A stretch of 64,000 bases of DNA from Paenibacillus sp. FSL R5-0341 (GTDB lineage: Bacteria > Bacillota > Bacilli > Paenibacillales > Paenibacillaceae): positions 4,774,001-4,838,000 of the forward strand of contig NZ_CP150241.1 in assembly GCF_037975235.1 (NCBI RefSeq), in the 5' to 3' direction. Of the stretch, positions 26,718-34,344 are shown piece by piece (position 1 is the first letter of the stretch; the number at the start of each line of letters is the position of its first letter). The notes under the pieces are model-generated. The model was given only the letters and a program-made list of their open reading frames with translations, made no database searches and had not been told where the DNA came from. The translations under genes were made by a program, and so were the position numbers.

Positions 26718-27776
26718 TTATAAGGCTTCTGATAGAATGCCTGACTTCAACGCCTGAAGCACCATTCCTCGTAACCCAGCATCAAAATCATGTTGGAACG
26801 AGTCCTGATGTACAATCTCCGGCAATGATGGCATGGGATGATGCTTCCCGTACTGTTTCCATGCCAAATCCAGCTCTTCTCTCTCCACACGTTCCTGATA
26901 AATGACAATCTGGTGCGGAGCAACGACGGCATTAATCGTTTGCAGAATATGACATACCTGCACTACAAAATCATCTTTGCTCATGTCACTTTTCCAATCA
27001 GGTGAATACGGAAGATACTTAATCTCACCAAACATCCCTTTATTCCCGCGGATCATCTGTCCATTCAACATCATGCCCATACCCGGTGGATATCGGTTCG
27101 GAAAATAAATGCCTGCTACACTCTGTTGCTTCATATCTGCATGCTGTGTACAGTATCCGCTAATCGCTGCATTAACGTCATTTTCCACGAGAACTTTCAG
27201 TTGGAACTCGCTCTCGATCTCCCGTATTAGATGTGAATGGATAAGCTCTTCATGACTGCTCACCGTGATGTCCCCATCCACGGCTTGCCCCGGAATACCG
27301 ATGCCGATCATATTAATGGAAGGATACTCCGCAATGAAACGCGCGATAAGTTGCAGCACATGCCGTTTATCGAAAGCAGGCAAGACGCTCGCTTCCTTCA
27401 ACACAACTTTATTCTCCAGATTCATGACCGTTGCCGAAATCAATTCCTGGCCTTTCATCTCTTTGATGTAAAGAACCAAAGCAAGCTTGAAATTATAATT
27501 ATATCGATATGCCTGAGCAGGACGACCGCCGTTAGAGGGAACCACTTTATCTTGGAACAACTCTCCGCCATCACATAATTCCTGGATCAGTGCATTAATG
27601 GTAACAACACTAAGATTGGTTAGTGAAGCTAATTGCGGTTTGGTCGCCGTCTCGATCTGCTGCATAACTTCACGCACATTATTCATATTGATGTATTTCA
27701 TCATTGTAGCATTGGCTTTTTTCATAACCCTCTCGTTTCTACTCTGGTTCAATCGAGCCAAAGCAATGGTATGCAT
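26718..27776 (-). CDS. ROK-family transcriptional regulator
   Basis: A 352-residue protein with an N-terminal winged helix (KYINMNNVREVMQQIETATKPQLASLTNLSVVTI as the DNA-binding region, residues about 27-60) and a ROK sugar-kinase-like domain (IGIGIPGQAVDG, VENDVNAAISGY). The usual ROK zinc-binding CxCG..C motif is not visible, so it may have lost metal and kinase activity and act only as a sugar-sensing repressor of the XylR/NagC type. Target genes are not evident from its neighbours. GGAG lies 9 bases before the ATG at 27776. Confidence 0.8.
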   Translation of the reverse strand: MHTIALARLNQSRNERVMKKANATMMKYINMNNVREVMQQIETATKPQLASLTNLSVVTINALIQELCDGGELFQDKVVPSNGGRPAQAYRYNYNFKLALVLYIKEMKGQELISATVMNLENKVVLKEASVLPAFDKRHVLQLIARFIAEYPSINMIGIGIPGQAVDGDITVSSHEELIHSHLIREIESEFQLKVLVENDVNAAISGYCTQHADMKQQSVAGIYFPNRYPPGMGMMLNGQMIRGNKGMFGEIKYLPYSPDWKSDMSKDDFVVQVCHILQTINAVVAPHQIVIYQERVEREELDLAWKQYGKHHPMPSLPEIVHQDSFQHDFDAGLRGMVLQALKSGILSEAL

Positions 27777-27875
27777 GTAATTTTACTCCATATCATAGCA
27801 CAACATAATACCTTACTCGAACCTTTGGGTTCCTTCGTGCGGACAAAGAATCGAAATTGTCAGAGCTACTCTGGT

Positions 27876-27992
27876 TTACTCAAACAAATCATCCATCGAC
27901 TTCACAGGTTTCACTTCTATCGGCTGCTTTGACAAGACCATACATGCATAGGTACCCACCCAAATTATAACTGCCATAATAACGTAGACCAT
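27876..27992 (-). CDS. Small single-pass membrane protein, 38 aa
   Basis: A 38-residue reading frame starting MVYVIMAVIIWVGTYACMVL, a membrane helix right from the start, followed by a polar tail ending SMDDLFE. GGGAGGTGA lies 6 bases before the ATG, a near-ideal ribosome-binding site, and this is the main reason for calling it. It is not overlapped by another gene and lies in the gap before the ROK gene on the same strand. The function is unknown; many Bacillales membrane microproteins have this form. Confidence 0.55.
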   Translation of the reverse strand: MVYVIMAVIIWVGTYACMVLSKQPIEVKPVKSMDDLFE

Positions 27993-28196
27993 CCATGCTC
28001 ACCTCCCTGTTTCCTTCGAATCATGATTTTGCGGTTGAGCGATTCTGTAATCAGTTAATAAATATACTTTATAAAGTTTATATCGTAAGTATGTGAGAAT
28101 GATCCTTTTTTGTCAATATGATTTGTCCGAGTCCTTTTAAACAAGTGGGAAGTATTATTTAAAACGCATTATCTCAGTGCCAATAGTAAATAGCTG

Positions 28197-28230
28197 CCTC
28201 CAAGATCATGTATTTGATCCTGACGACAGC
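28197..28230. repeat. Second copy of a terminator-like hairpin core
   Basis: Positions 28201-28223 are identical over 23 bases to 25980-26002, the core of the terminator after the binding-protein gene. The flanks still pair (AGCTG/CAGCT) but the T-tract is weak (CTTTTAT). It may terminate the leftward membrane-protein gene or be a duplicated remnant. Confidence 0.5.
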
Positions 28231-28255
28231 TACTTTTATATCATTAGAGCGCTAT

Positions 28256-28711
28256 TTATTTCGAGTATTTTCCCTGTATGCCAGGTAATAAGGTCACAAC
28301 CTGAATACCCACTCCCCATGCAAAATAGACCAAGTGAATGAGGGAGACATCCTGAATCCAGTACACCTGCACCATAATCCAGATGATGAGAGCAAAACCC
28401 GTGTACAAGGAAAACGTCCAAGCCCAGTAGCGGTCAGAATAGAGATTCAGTCTCTCACCAAGCCCCCAATGAACATAGCGTAAGAGCGAGATTGCAATCA
28501 TTATGGGCATCACGCCAAGAACCAGCAATAGGATGATTCCCGGAAACAGAAAACTGGAAAATGGGGAATTCCGCAACAAAGATTCGGGCAAATTCACCAT
28601 ACTTCCGGATGGGTCCATGATTAAAATGACGCCTCCAACAATCGCCCCAAGCCCCAGCATTCCATGCATCAAAATGAGTAACCACGATCTGCCTATACGC
28701 TGCTTCATCAT
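28256..28711 (-). CDS. Four-helix membrane protein, unknown function
   Basis: A 151-residue polytopic protein with about four hydrophobic segments (LLILMHGMLGLGAIVGGVIL, FLFPGIILLLVLGVMPIMIA, YWAWTFSLYTGFALIIW and VYFAWGVGIQVVTLL). AAGGAG lies 6 bases before the first ATG. I recognise no family. It stands alone between a repeat copy and the divergent LexA-box promoter. Confidence 0.7.
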   Translation of the reverse strand: MMKQRIGRSWLLILMHGMLGLGAIVGGVILIMDPSGSMVNLPESLLRNSPFSSFLFPGIILLLVLGVMPIMIAISLLRYVHWGLGERLNLYSDRYWAWTFSLYTGFALIIWIMVQVYWIQDVSLIHLVYFAWGVGIQVVTLLPGIQGKYSK

Positions 28712-28832
28712 GAATTGCTCCTTCCTTCTCTCGTTTCACAAACCCTCCAGTATCATTCTCACACAAACTGCGAATTGTTCCTGTGCTTCTTTTCACTATA
28801 TAGGCCTTGAAAATCATTCGTAATGGTAAAAC

Positions 28833-28861
28833 TTGATAAAAGAACGTACGTTCGGTATAAT
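28833..28861 (+). promoter_or_regulatory. Sigma-A promoter of small SOS-type gene
   Basis: TTGATA (28833-28838), 17-base spacer, TATAAT (28856-28861). Transcription should start near 28868, which rules out the more upstream ATG of the same frame. Confidence 0.8.
28841..28854. promoter_or_regulatory. LexA (DinR) operator
   Basis: AGAACGTACGTTCG matches the Bacillus LexA box CGAACRNRYGTTCG at 13 of 14 positions, with GAACGTACGTTC a perfect palindrome. It sits between the -35 and -10 boxes, an ideal place for repression. Confidence 0.75.
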
Positions 28862-28891
28862 GGGATTATCCTGAATAAGCGAGAGGCAGAT

Positions 28892-29092
28892 ATGGACGAC
28901 AAATTTATTAAGGAATTACGCGAGATTAGTCGGGATGACAGACGAAGATCGGAATTCATGATTCAAGGTTTGAAGGAAACACTGCAAGAACGCAAAGAAG
29001 AAGGCATACTCAAGCGCTGGATACGGCGTAAGAAAACAGAGAAAAAAATCTCCCAAAGATTTAATCAAGATCCACACTCGGATCAAAAGTAA
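28892..29092 (+). CDS. Small charged protein under LexA control, 66 aa
   Basis: A 66-residue, highly charged, helical protein (MDDKFIKELREISRDDRRRS to KRWIRRKKTEKKISQR) with no signal peptide or membrane segment. The ATG at 28892 has GAGAGG 5 bases upstream and lies just downstream of the promoter; the longer frame from 28823 starts before the promoter. The LexA box suggests induction by DNA damage. SOS small proteins in Bacillales include cell-division inhibitors such as YneA, but this one lacks a membrane anchor and LysM domain, so it is something else. Confidence 0.65.
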   Translation: MDDKFIKELREISRDDRRRSEFMIQGLKETLQERKEEGILKRWIRRKKTEKKISQRFNQDPHSDQK

Positions 29093-29098
29093 CAACAT

Positions 29099-29122
29099 AA
29101 AAAGGAGGCGGAATACGCCTCC
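29099..29122. terminator. Hairpin GGAGGCG/CGCCTCC
   Basis: A 7-bp GC-rich stem with a 5-base loop. The minus strand continues with five Ts, so it fits leftward transcription best, but it also closes the small SOS-type gene. Confidence 0.7.
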
Positions 29123-29181
29123 CTTGCTATTTACATATTTGAATTATTTAGTTTGTTTGTTAGGCTGATCCATCATTTGAA

Positions 29182-29650
29182 TTAATCTGCAACGGATGTA
29201 TAAGTACCCTTTGTGCCCCCCCCCTCATTAACTCCAAGATCTGCACCTTTCTGTTCAAACTGGGCCGCCAATGAGCCATCTTGAATCATATAGAGCACGT
29301 CCTGTTCGGCCGCAGCATCCATATCCCTGGTGAACAACAAGGAAGCCCCGGCCATTTCCAGCAAAAAGACAACGGAATCATGATTCTGGTGTTCAGACAC
29401 AGGCAAACTGCCTGAAGCTTCTACTTCCATGTGTGCCAGATCTGGAGCTATAAAATGTAAACTCGTCTCCTTATCAGCCTTATAGGACATGCCCTGCTGA
29501 ATGGCGTATAGAGGAATGTTCCGTCCCATGGCTGTGTCCAGTAATTTATCAAAGTTTTCTTTACCACTGGTTGTGCCATTAAACATGAAACGTTTAACCG
29601 AAATCTGTTCCAGCAAAGCCTGGAGTCCTCCAATTAAGTTTGAAGAAGGG
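29182..29650 (-). pseudogene. Decayed ComEC-like metallo-beta-lactamase-fold hydrolase
   Basis: The readable frame (LIGGLQALLEQISVKRFMFNG, then LHFIAPDLAHMEVEASGSLP, HDSVVFLLEMAGASLLFTRD, AAEQDVL) follows the C-terminal hydrolase domain of ComEC/Rec2 proteins. The metal-binding HxDH before IGGL is replaced by SSN, there is a stop codon just upstream, the GD of LFTGD is RD, and the late HHG motif falls in a run of nine C bases (29216-29224) where the sequence becomes NEGGGTKG. The frame then stops. Both ends of the gene are missing, so I call it a pseudogene rather than a short protein. Confidence 0.65.
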
Positions 29651-29684
29651 ATTGTTGATTATATAACCAATTTATAGATTTTGT

Positions 29685-30359
29685 TTAACGATGGAATGTC
29701 ACACTGTCCTCGATTGAGTCACGACCCATCCGCAAACCATTTACTGGTGCTTCTTTGTCTGGGTAACCAAATGATATTCCAAATAATAATTTTAGTTCGC
29801 CCGATACTCCAAGAACTTCACGGACAGTATCAGCAGAAAAGCCTAATGCTGTCTGGGGAATACCGCCTATCCCACGTGCCTCAAGCGCTAGTAGAAATGA
29901 CTGACCATACATTCCAATATCAGATGCGACACGCACATTATCTCCAAATGAAGGCATAAATAAGAAAGCAACATGGGGTGCATTAAAAAAATTATAATTT
30001 TGTGCAGCTGCCTGCTTGCGACCTTTGTAATCTTCTCGTGCTATTTCTTGTGATTCATAATAAGCTTTTCCATGCGTATTTTTGCGTTCGCCATATCGGC
30101 CGTAAAAGGCGTTCATATCAAATGTAAAATCTGGTGTATGATTCCCTTCCTCATTCGCGCGTAACAAAGCTTCACTCAATTCATCCTTCTTATCACCTGA
30201 AACAATATGAACATTCCAAGGCTGCGTATTGCAATTAGACGGTGTATATTGAGCATCTTCGAGAACCTCACGAATCACTTCTTCCTTAACGGGTGTAGAG
30301 AGAAATTGACGCACAGATTGTCGAGAGCGTACAACTTCTTGAAAAGATTTAATAGTCAT
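29685..30359 (-). CDS. Nitroreductase family protein
   Basis: A 224-residue FMN-dependent nitroreductase. The N-terminal FMN-phosphate motif SRQSVRQF and the TPSNCNTQPW segment (residues 39-48) are diagnostic, and GIGGIPQTALG near residue 165 matches the family. It reduces nitroaromatics or quinones with NAD(P)H in the cytoplasm. It shares strand and neighbourhood with a DHA2 efflux pump and an HxlR regulator, a common set for quinone or electrophile stress in Bacillales. Two palindromes at 30505-30540 lie upstream. Confidence 0.88.
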   Translation of the reverse strand: MTIKSFQEVVRSRQSVRQFLSTPVKEEVIREVLEDAQYTPSNCNTQPWNVHIVSGDKKDELSEALLRANEEGNHTPDFTFDMNAFYGRYGERKNTHGKAYYESQEIAREDYKGRKQAAAQNYNFFNAPHVAFLFMPSFGDNVRVASDIGMYGQSFLLALEARGIGGIPQTALGFSADTVREVLGVSGELKLLFGISFGYPDKEAPVNGLRMGRDSIEDSVTFHR

Positions 30360-30504
30360 TAGTGTAACCTCCTCTTGTTTTTCGATGTTTCTTCACATAA
30401 TGCTTTTGATAAATCCATGCTTATTTGGATATGATTGAATTGTATTGATTGTTTTTGTTACATTCATCTTCTAGAATAAAATCATTGCTCATCTTTTGGA
30501 AGAG

Positions 30505-30540
30505 GGCAATTTAAATTGCCTTAGTACACTTTTTTGTACT
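30505..30540. promoter_or_regulatory. Two adjacent palindromes upstream of nitroreductase gene
   Basis: GGCAATTTAAATTGCC (30505-30520) is a perfect 16-bp palindrome, followed two bases later by AGTACA, six bases, TGTACT (30523-30540). Neither is followed by a T-tract in the leftward direction, so operators are more likely than terminators. Confidence 0.45.
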
Positions 30541-30617
30541 TATGGATAAATAGAGGTCCCTACCATTTTGTGTAAACGTTCTTCACAAGCACCAATAAGG
30601 GATTCGCTAACAAAACA

Positions 30618-32066
30618 TTAATGTTGCGAATGCACCTCTTTACGGTTGACTACGCCGCGGCGAATGAAGAACGCTGTGACCAAGCCAATTAGAGCCAGGA
30701 TAATCATGTACACAAATACGTTGTATGCTCCTGCCGACATCGCGTTTGCCATCTCGACCTGTTTGGCAAGAGCCGAGAAGCCGTGGAGGTATTTATCCAT
30801 ACTGCCCATAAGGATACTGACAGCTACAGCAATTCCGATCGCCCCCGTAACCTGCGGCAATGTGTTTATGACTGCCGTACCGTGCGGGTACAAGTCTGGC
30901 GGCAATTGATTTAGCGCGTGCGTTTGAGCAGGCATTAAGATCAAGGCTGTCCCAATAGAGAGCCCTATGTGCACAGCCACCATAAAGGCGATTGAAGAAG
31001 CAGGAGATAGCGTAGTGAAGAGCCATAACATGACTGAAACGATCACAAATCCGGGGATAACGAGCCATTTTGGCCCATGTTTATCGAATAAGTGCCCTAT
31101 GCGCGGGGAGAGTAGACCGAAAAGCGCACTACCCGGTAAAAGCATGAGTCCCGCAGTGAACGGAGACAATCCGGCGCCCGTCTGCAGAAACATCGGCAGG
31201 ATAATCAGGGTCGTCATAAAAATCATCGGGCATAACGCTACCAGAATCAGCCCAACAACGTACATCGGATACTTGAACACGCTCAGGTTCATCATCGGAC
31301 TACTCATAACGTTCTGACGCAACACGAACAGCACCAGTGCGATGAGGCCGACAATGATTGAAGTGATCACAACCGGATTCCCCCAGCCTTCAGATCCTTC
31401 GCCTACTTGACTAAAGCCAAAAACAACTCCGCCGAATCCAATCGTTGACAACAACACAGACAGTAAATCAATCCGCTGCTTTTTGACATCGGTAACGTTC
31501 TCCAAATACTTCAACCCCATCAACAATCCTACGACTAAAAATGGAAGTGAGAACCAGAAAATATACTGCCATGTTAAATATCCGACTACCAGCCCCCCAA
31601 AGGTCGGTCCGAGCGCTGGGGCGAACATGGTAACAAGCCCGACTAACCCCATCGCCGCTCCCCGTTTATTCTGCGGATAGATGACGAGAATTGTATTGAA
31701 CAATAGTGGGATCAATGTGCTCATGCCTACTGCCTGTAAAATTCGACTGAACATCAACATTTCAAAATTAAACGCCAACGCCGCGATTAATGTACCCACG
31801 ATTAAACTGATGAGCGAAACTGTGAAGAGCTTTCTCGTAGAAAACATCTGCAACAACATTGCGCTTATTGGCGTTAAAATGCCTATCGTCAACATGTAGC
31901 CCGTCGTTAACCACTGTACCGTCGCAGCCGAGATTTGGAATACTTCCATCAAATTAGTCATTGCAATATTGATGGCAGTTTCGCTTAGATAGCCGAAAAA
32001 ACCACATATAAGCAAAGCTGCCATAATCGCACTCGTATTGTATTTTTTCATCTCCAAAGATTTCAA
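30618..32066 (-). CDS. DHA2-family multidrug efflux MFS transporter
   Basis: A 482-residue, 14-helix major facilitator of the EmrB/QacA type. It has the motif LTTGYMLTIGILTPISAMLL after helix 2, RILQAVGMSTLIPL for motif B and GPTFGGLVVGYLTWQYIFWF for motif C of drug:proton antiporters. The start is TTG, with GGAGG 8 bases upstream. The promoter spacer contains a 19-bp palindrome likely bound by the divergent HxlR regulator. Drug or quinone efflux at the membrane is expected; the substrate is unknown. Confidence 0.88.
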   Translation of the reverse strand: MKSLEMKKYNTSAIMAALLICGFFGYLSETAINIAMTNLMEVFQISAATVQWLTTGYMLTIGILTPISAMLLQMFSTRKLFTVSLISLIVGTLIAALAFNFEMLMFSRILQAVGMSTLIPLLFNTILVIYPQNKRGAAMGLVGLVTMFAPALGPTFGGLVVGYLTWQYIFWFSLPFLVVGLLMGLKYLENVTDVKKQRIDLLSVLLSTIGFGGVVFGFSQVGEGSEGWGNPVVITSIIVGLIALVLFVLRQNVMSSPMMNLSVFKYPMYVVGLILVALCPMIFMTTLIILPMFLQTGAGLSPFTAGLMLLPGSALFGLLSPRIGHLFDKHGPKWLVIPGFVIVSVMLWLFTTLSPASSIAFMVAVHIGLSIGTALILMPAQTHALNQLPPDLYPHGTAVINTLPQVTGAIGIAVAVSILMGSMDKYLHGFSALAKQVEMANAMSAGAYNVFVYMIILALIGLVTAFFIRRGVVNRKEVHSQH

Positions 32067-32120
32067 CCTTTATTCCTCCATCATATATAAAGTATAATTA
32101 CCATATTGTTTCGCTCCGTA

Positions 32121-32149
32121 ATCTTATTAAAGTATCTTACTTTAAACAA
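32121..32149 (-). promoter_or_regulatory. MFS promoter with HxlR operator in its spacer
   Basis: Minus strand TTGTTT (32149-32144), 17-base spacer, TAAGAT (32126-32121). The palindrome TTAAAGTATCTTACTTTAA (32127-32145) fills the spacer. Binding there would block polymerase. Confidence 0.7.
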
Positions 32150-32242
32150 GTACGATCATTTTTAGAACATACTATAAAAAACAATACTAATGAGTTATTA
32201 CACGCTTCTAAGAACCTGTATATTTATTTTGGAGGGGAAAAT

Positions 32243-32563
32243 ATGTATCACAACAACAAGTATTCGTCTGATTGTGGACTAAATAAAGTACAAAAAATAG
32301 TTGCAGGGAAGTGGAAATTATCGATCTTATGGTATATTGCTGAGGAAACTAGAAGGTTTGGGGAGATAAATCGTGTTTTTCCGGATATTACGCAATCGAT
32401 GCTAACGAAGCAGCTCAGAGAGTTAGAAAGTGACGGACTCCTACATCGTGAAATTTATAAAGAGGTTCCACCAAGAGTCGAATATTGTTTAACCCCTCTT
32501 GGTAAGGGATTTTTACCAATCCTTCAAACTATGTGCAAGTGGGGAGATTACAATTTAGAATAA
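32243..32563 (+). CDS. HxlR-family transcriptional regulator
   Basis: A 106-residue winged-helix protein. The N-terminal Cys (SDCGLNKVQKIVAGKWKLSIL, Cys about residue 11) is the conserved redox-sensing Cys of YodB/HypR-type HxlR proteins, followed by RFGEINRVFPDITQSMLTKQLREL and the wing LHREIYKEVPPRVEYCLTPLG. A GGAGGGG site lies close before the ATG. It is divergent from the efflux gene 176 bases away and probably represses it until quinones or other electrophiles modify the Cys. Confidence 0.88.
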   Translation: MYHNNKYSSDCGLNKVQKIVAGKWKLSILWYIAEETRRFGEINRVFPDITQSMLTKQLRELESDGLLHREIYKEVPPRVEYCLTPLGKGFLPILQTMCKWGDYNLE

Positions 32564-32689
32564 GAATCGATAACTTTATATAAAAAAAGATTAAAGATTT
32601 TTCAACAAATAACCTAATCCCACTCATTTATCAATTTTAGCAGATTTTTTATTCACTCTTGTTCAACTAAACTGCCCGTTAGTTTAACT

Positions 32690-32718
32690 GAAAAACAGCC
32701 GACTATTTAGCCGGCTGT
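32690..32718 (-). terminator. Terminator after cyclase gene
   Basis: Minus strand ACAGCCGG and (C)GGCTGT form a stem followed by TTTTT. Confidence 0.8.
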
Positions 32719-32783
32719 CTACTTGAGTATCATTCTGAGTTCTGTGCCTGATTTATCTATTTCAGCTTTTGATCTACCCCGTT

Positions 32784-33521
32784 TTATGGCAAAATGGCAA
32801 ATGATCGGACTGGAAAGCCAGATGCTTTATCCGCCTTCGGTACAATGTTGAAGATTACCGCGCCTTTAGCTGGCACCTGATCCAGGTTTGTTAACAACTC
32901 AACCTGATATGTATCCTGAGCAAGTACATAATATTCTGCGAGAAGTGCCCCATTCTTCTGATAATCCACAGCTGAATCCGTGTCAAAGGTTTCATGCCCA
33001 ATAGCTTGTACTTTTCTCTCCTCAAATAAAAACATAAGCGCACTAACCGACCATCCAGGTGCATGACTGTTGCCCTCATCATCCTTGTTATCAAATGCTT
33101 CATGGTTAGGCCAGCGTTTGCTCCAATCTGTACGTAAGGCTACGAAACTTCCAGCTTCTATCACACCATGCTCTCTTTCAAATTCAAGAATGTGCTCCAC
33201 ATCCAGTGTGAAATCCGGATTGTTCTGAACTTCAGCGGACTGGTCAATGACCACAAGCGGTAGTACAAGCTCCTTTAAACCCAATTCATCGAGATAGCGG
33301 GTATCCCGAACGAAGTGAATCGGCGCATCAAGATGCGTCCCGTACTGACCCGGGAACCTGAAGCTCTGGGCAAAGAAACCTTGATCGTGATCAAACAGGG
33401 TATCAAATTGTGCAGCATCAAAAGCTGAAAAATGTGGAGATTCCGGTCCAAATGTATGGGTCAGATCCACCCACTTCTTTTCTTTCAATAATTGAATGGC
33501 TTGAATGAGTTCGTTGGACAT
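32784..33521 (-). CDS. Cyclase / kynurenine-formamidase-like metal hydrolase
   Basis: A 245-residue member of the cyclase family. The motif GQYGTHLDAPIHF (residues about 62-74) is the family HxGTHxDxPxH-type metal site, with a second His in AIGHETFDTDS. Members hydrolyse formylkynurenine or cyclic amides/esters, but solitary members such as this are rarely characterised. The ATG at 33521 has GAGGTGA 5 bases upstream; six extra upstream codons were rejected. It stands alone, divergent from the DJ-1 gene. Confidence 0.8.
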   Translation of the reverse strand: MSNELIQAIQLLKEKKWVDLTHTFGPESPHFSAFDAAQFDTLFDHDQGFFAQSFRFPGQYGTHLDAPIHFVRDTRYLDELGLKELVLPLVVIDQSAEVQNNPDFTLDVEHILEFEREHGVIEAGSFVALRTDWSKRWPNHEAFDNKDDEGNSHAPGWSVSALMFLFEERKVQAIGHETFDTDSAVDYQKNGALLAEYYVLAQDTYQVELLTNLDQVPAKGAVIFNIVPKADKASGFPVRSFAILP

Positions 33522-33621
33522 CCTAATCACCTCATGCACAGAATGGAATAAATTTCTCCTATTATATCTTATTCCACCACAATTGGGGAGCAGTCCCTAT
33601 CTGTTAAATATCAAATTTATA

Positions 33622-33657
33622 AACTTTACTGACCGTAGTTGTCAGTAAAGTTTTTTT
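33622..33657 (+). promoter_or_regulatory. Perfect inverted repeat upstream of DJ-1 gene: operator or leader terminator
   Basis: ACTTTACTGAC, 7-base centre, GTCAGTAAAGT, then seven Ts. As RNA it is a textbook terminator, but no rightward gene precedes it. A TATAAT at 33657-33662 follows immediately, so the repeat would overlap the -35 region, as a TetR-type operator does. Confidence 0.55.
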
Positions 33658-33705
33658 ATAATACGAGAGTAATCCAATCAATCATGAATAACAAAAGGAG
33701 AGTGT

Positions 33706-34344
33706 ATGATGCAAACGAGGAACGTATATTTATATGTATTCGATACGATGTCAGACTGGGAGGTAGGTTATTTAACTGCTGAACTGAACTCGGGAAGGTA
33801 TTTCAGGAAAGGTATTGAGCCTTTACAGGTCGTAACCGTAGGCGTAGATAAACATCCGGTAACTACCATGGGCGGATTGAACATCCTTCCTCATATTTCT
33901 ATTGATGAATGTGCATTGAAAAGTAACGATGTCATCATTCTTCCAGGAGGAAACACTTGGATGGACACCATCCATGATCCTCTACTGAAAAAAGTTACTG
34001 CCTCTATAGAAGAAGGTACAGTTATTGCGGCGATTTGTGGTGCCACCGTTAGACTTGCAAAAATGGGGTTACTGGACTCCAGACAGCATACAAGTAATGA
34101 TTTAGAATACCTGAAGATGATATGCCCAGATTATACTGGAGAAACATATTATGAAACGGAGCCAGCAGTAACCGATGGAAATGTAGTTACTGCATCAGGC
34201 ATAGCTCCGTTAGAATTTACGATGCATGTACTGAAGAGACTGGATGTATTTGCACCAGAAACATTACAGGCCTGGTACAATCTGTATCAGACCCTTGAGC
34301 CAAAATACTTCTACGAGCTAATGAATTCTATTGCACCTGAATAA
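33706..34344 (+). CDS. DJ-1/PfpI family protein
   Basis: A 212-residue protein of the DJ-1/PfpI/YajL superfamily. DVIILPGGNTW holds the conserved Glu/Asp-PGG turn, and AAICGATVRLAKMGLL (about residue 111) is the nucleophile elbow with the reactive Cys. Members act as stress chaperones, glyoxalases or amidases; this sequence does not say which. AAAGGAG precedes two adjacent ATGs at 5 and 8 bases. Its 3' end overlaps the convergent oxidoreductase gene by 17 bases. Confidence 0.85.
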   Translation: MMQTRNVYLYVFDTMSDWEVGYLTAELNSGRYFRKGIEPLQVVTVGVDKHPVTTMGGLNILPHISIDECALKSNDVIILPGGNTWMDTIHDPLLKKVTASIEEGTVIAAICGATVRLAKMGLLDSRQHTSNDLEYLKMICPDYTGETYYETEPAVTDGNVVTASGIAPLEFTMHVLKRLDVFAPETLQAWYNLYQTLEPKYFYELMNSIAPE

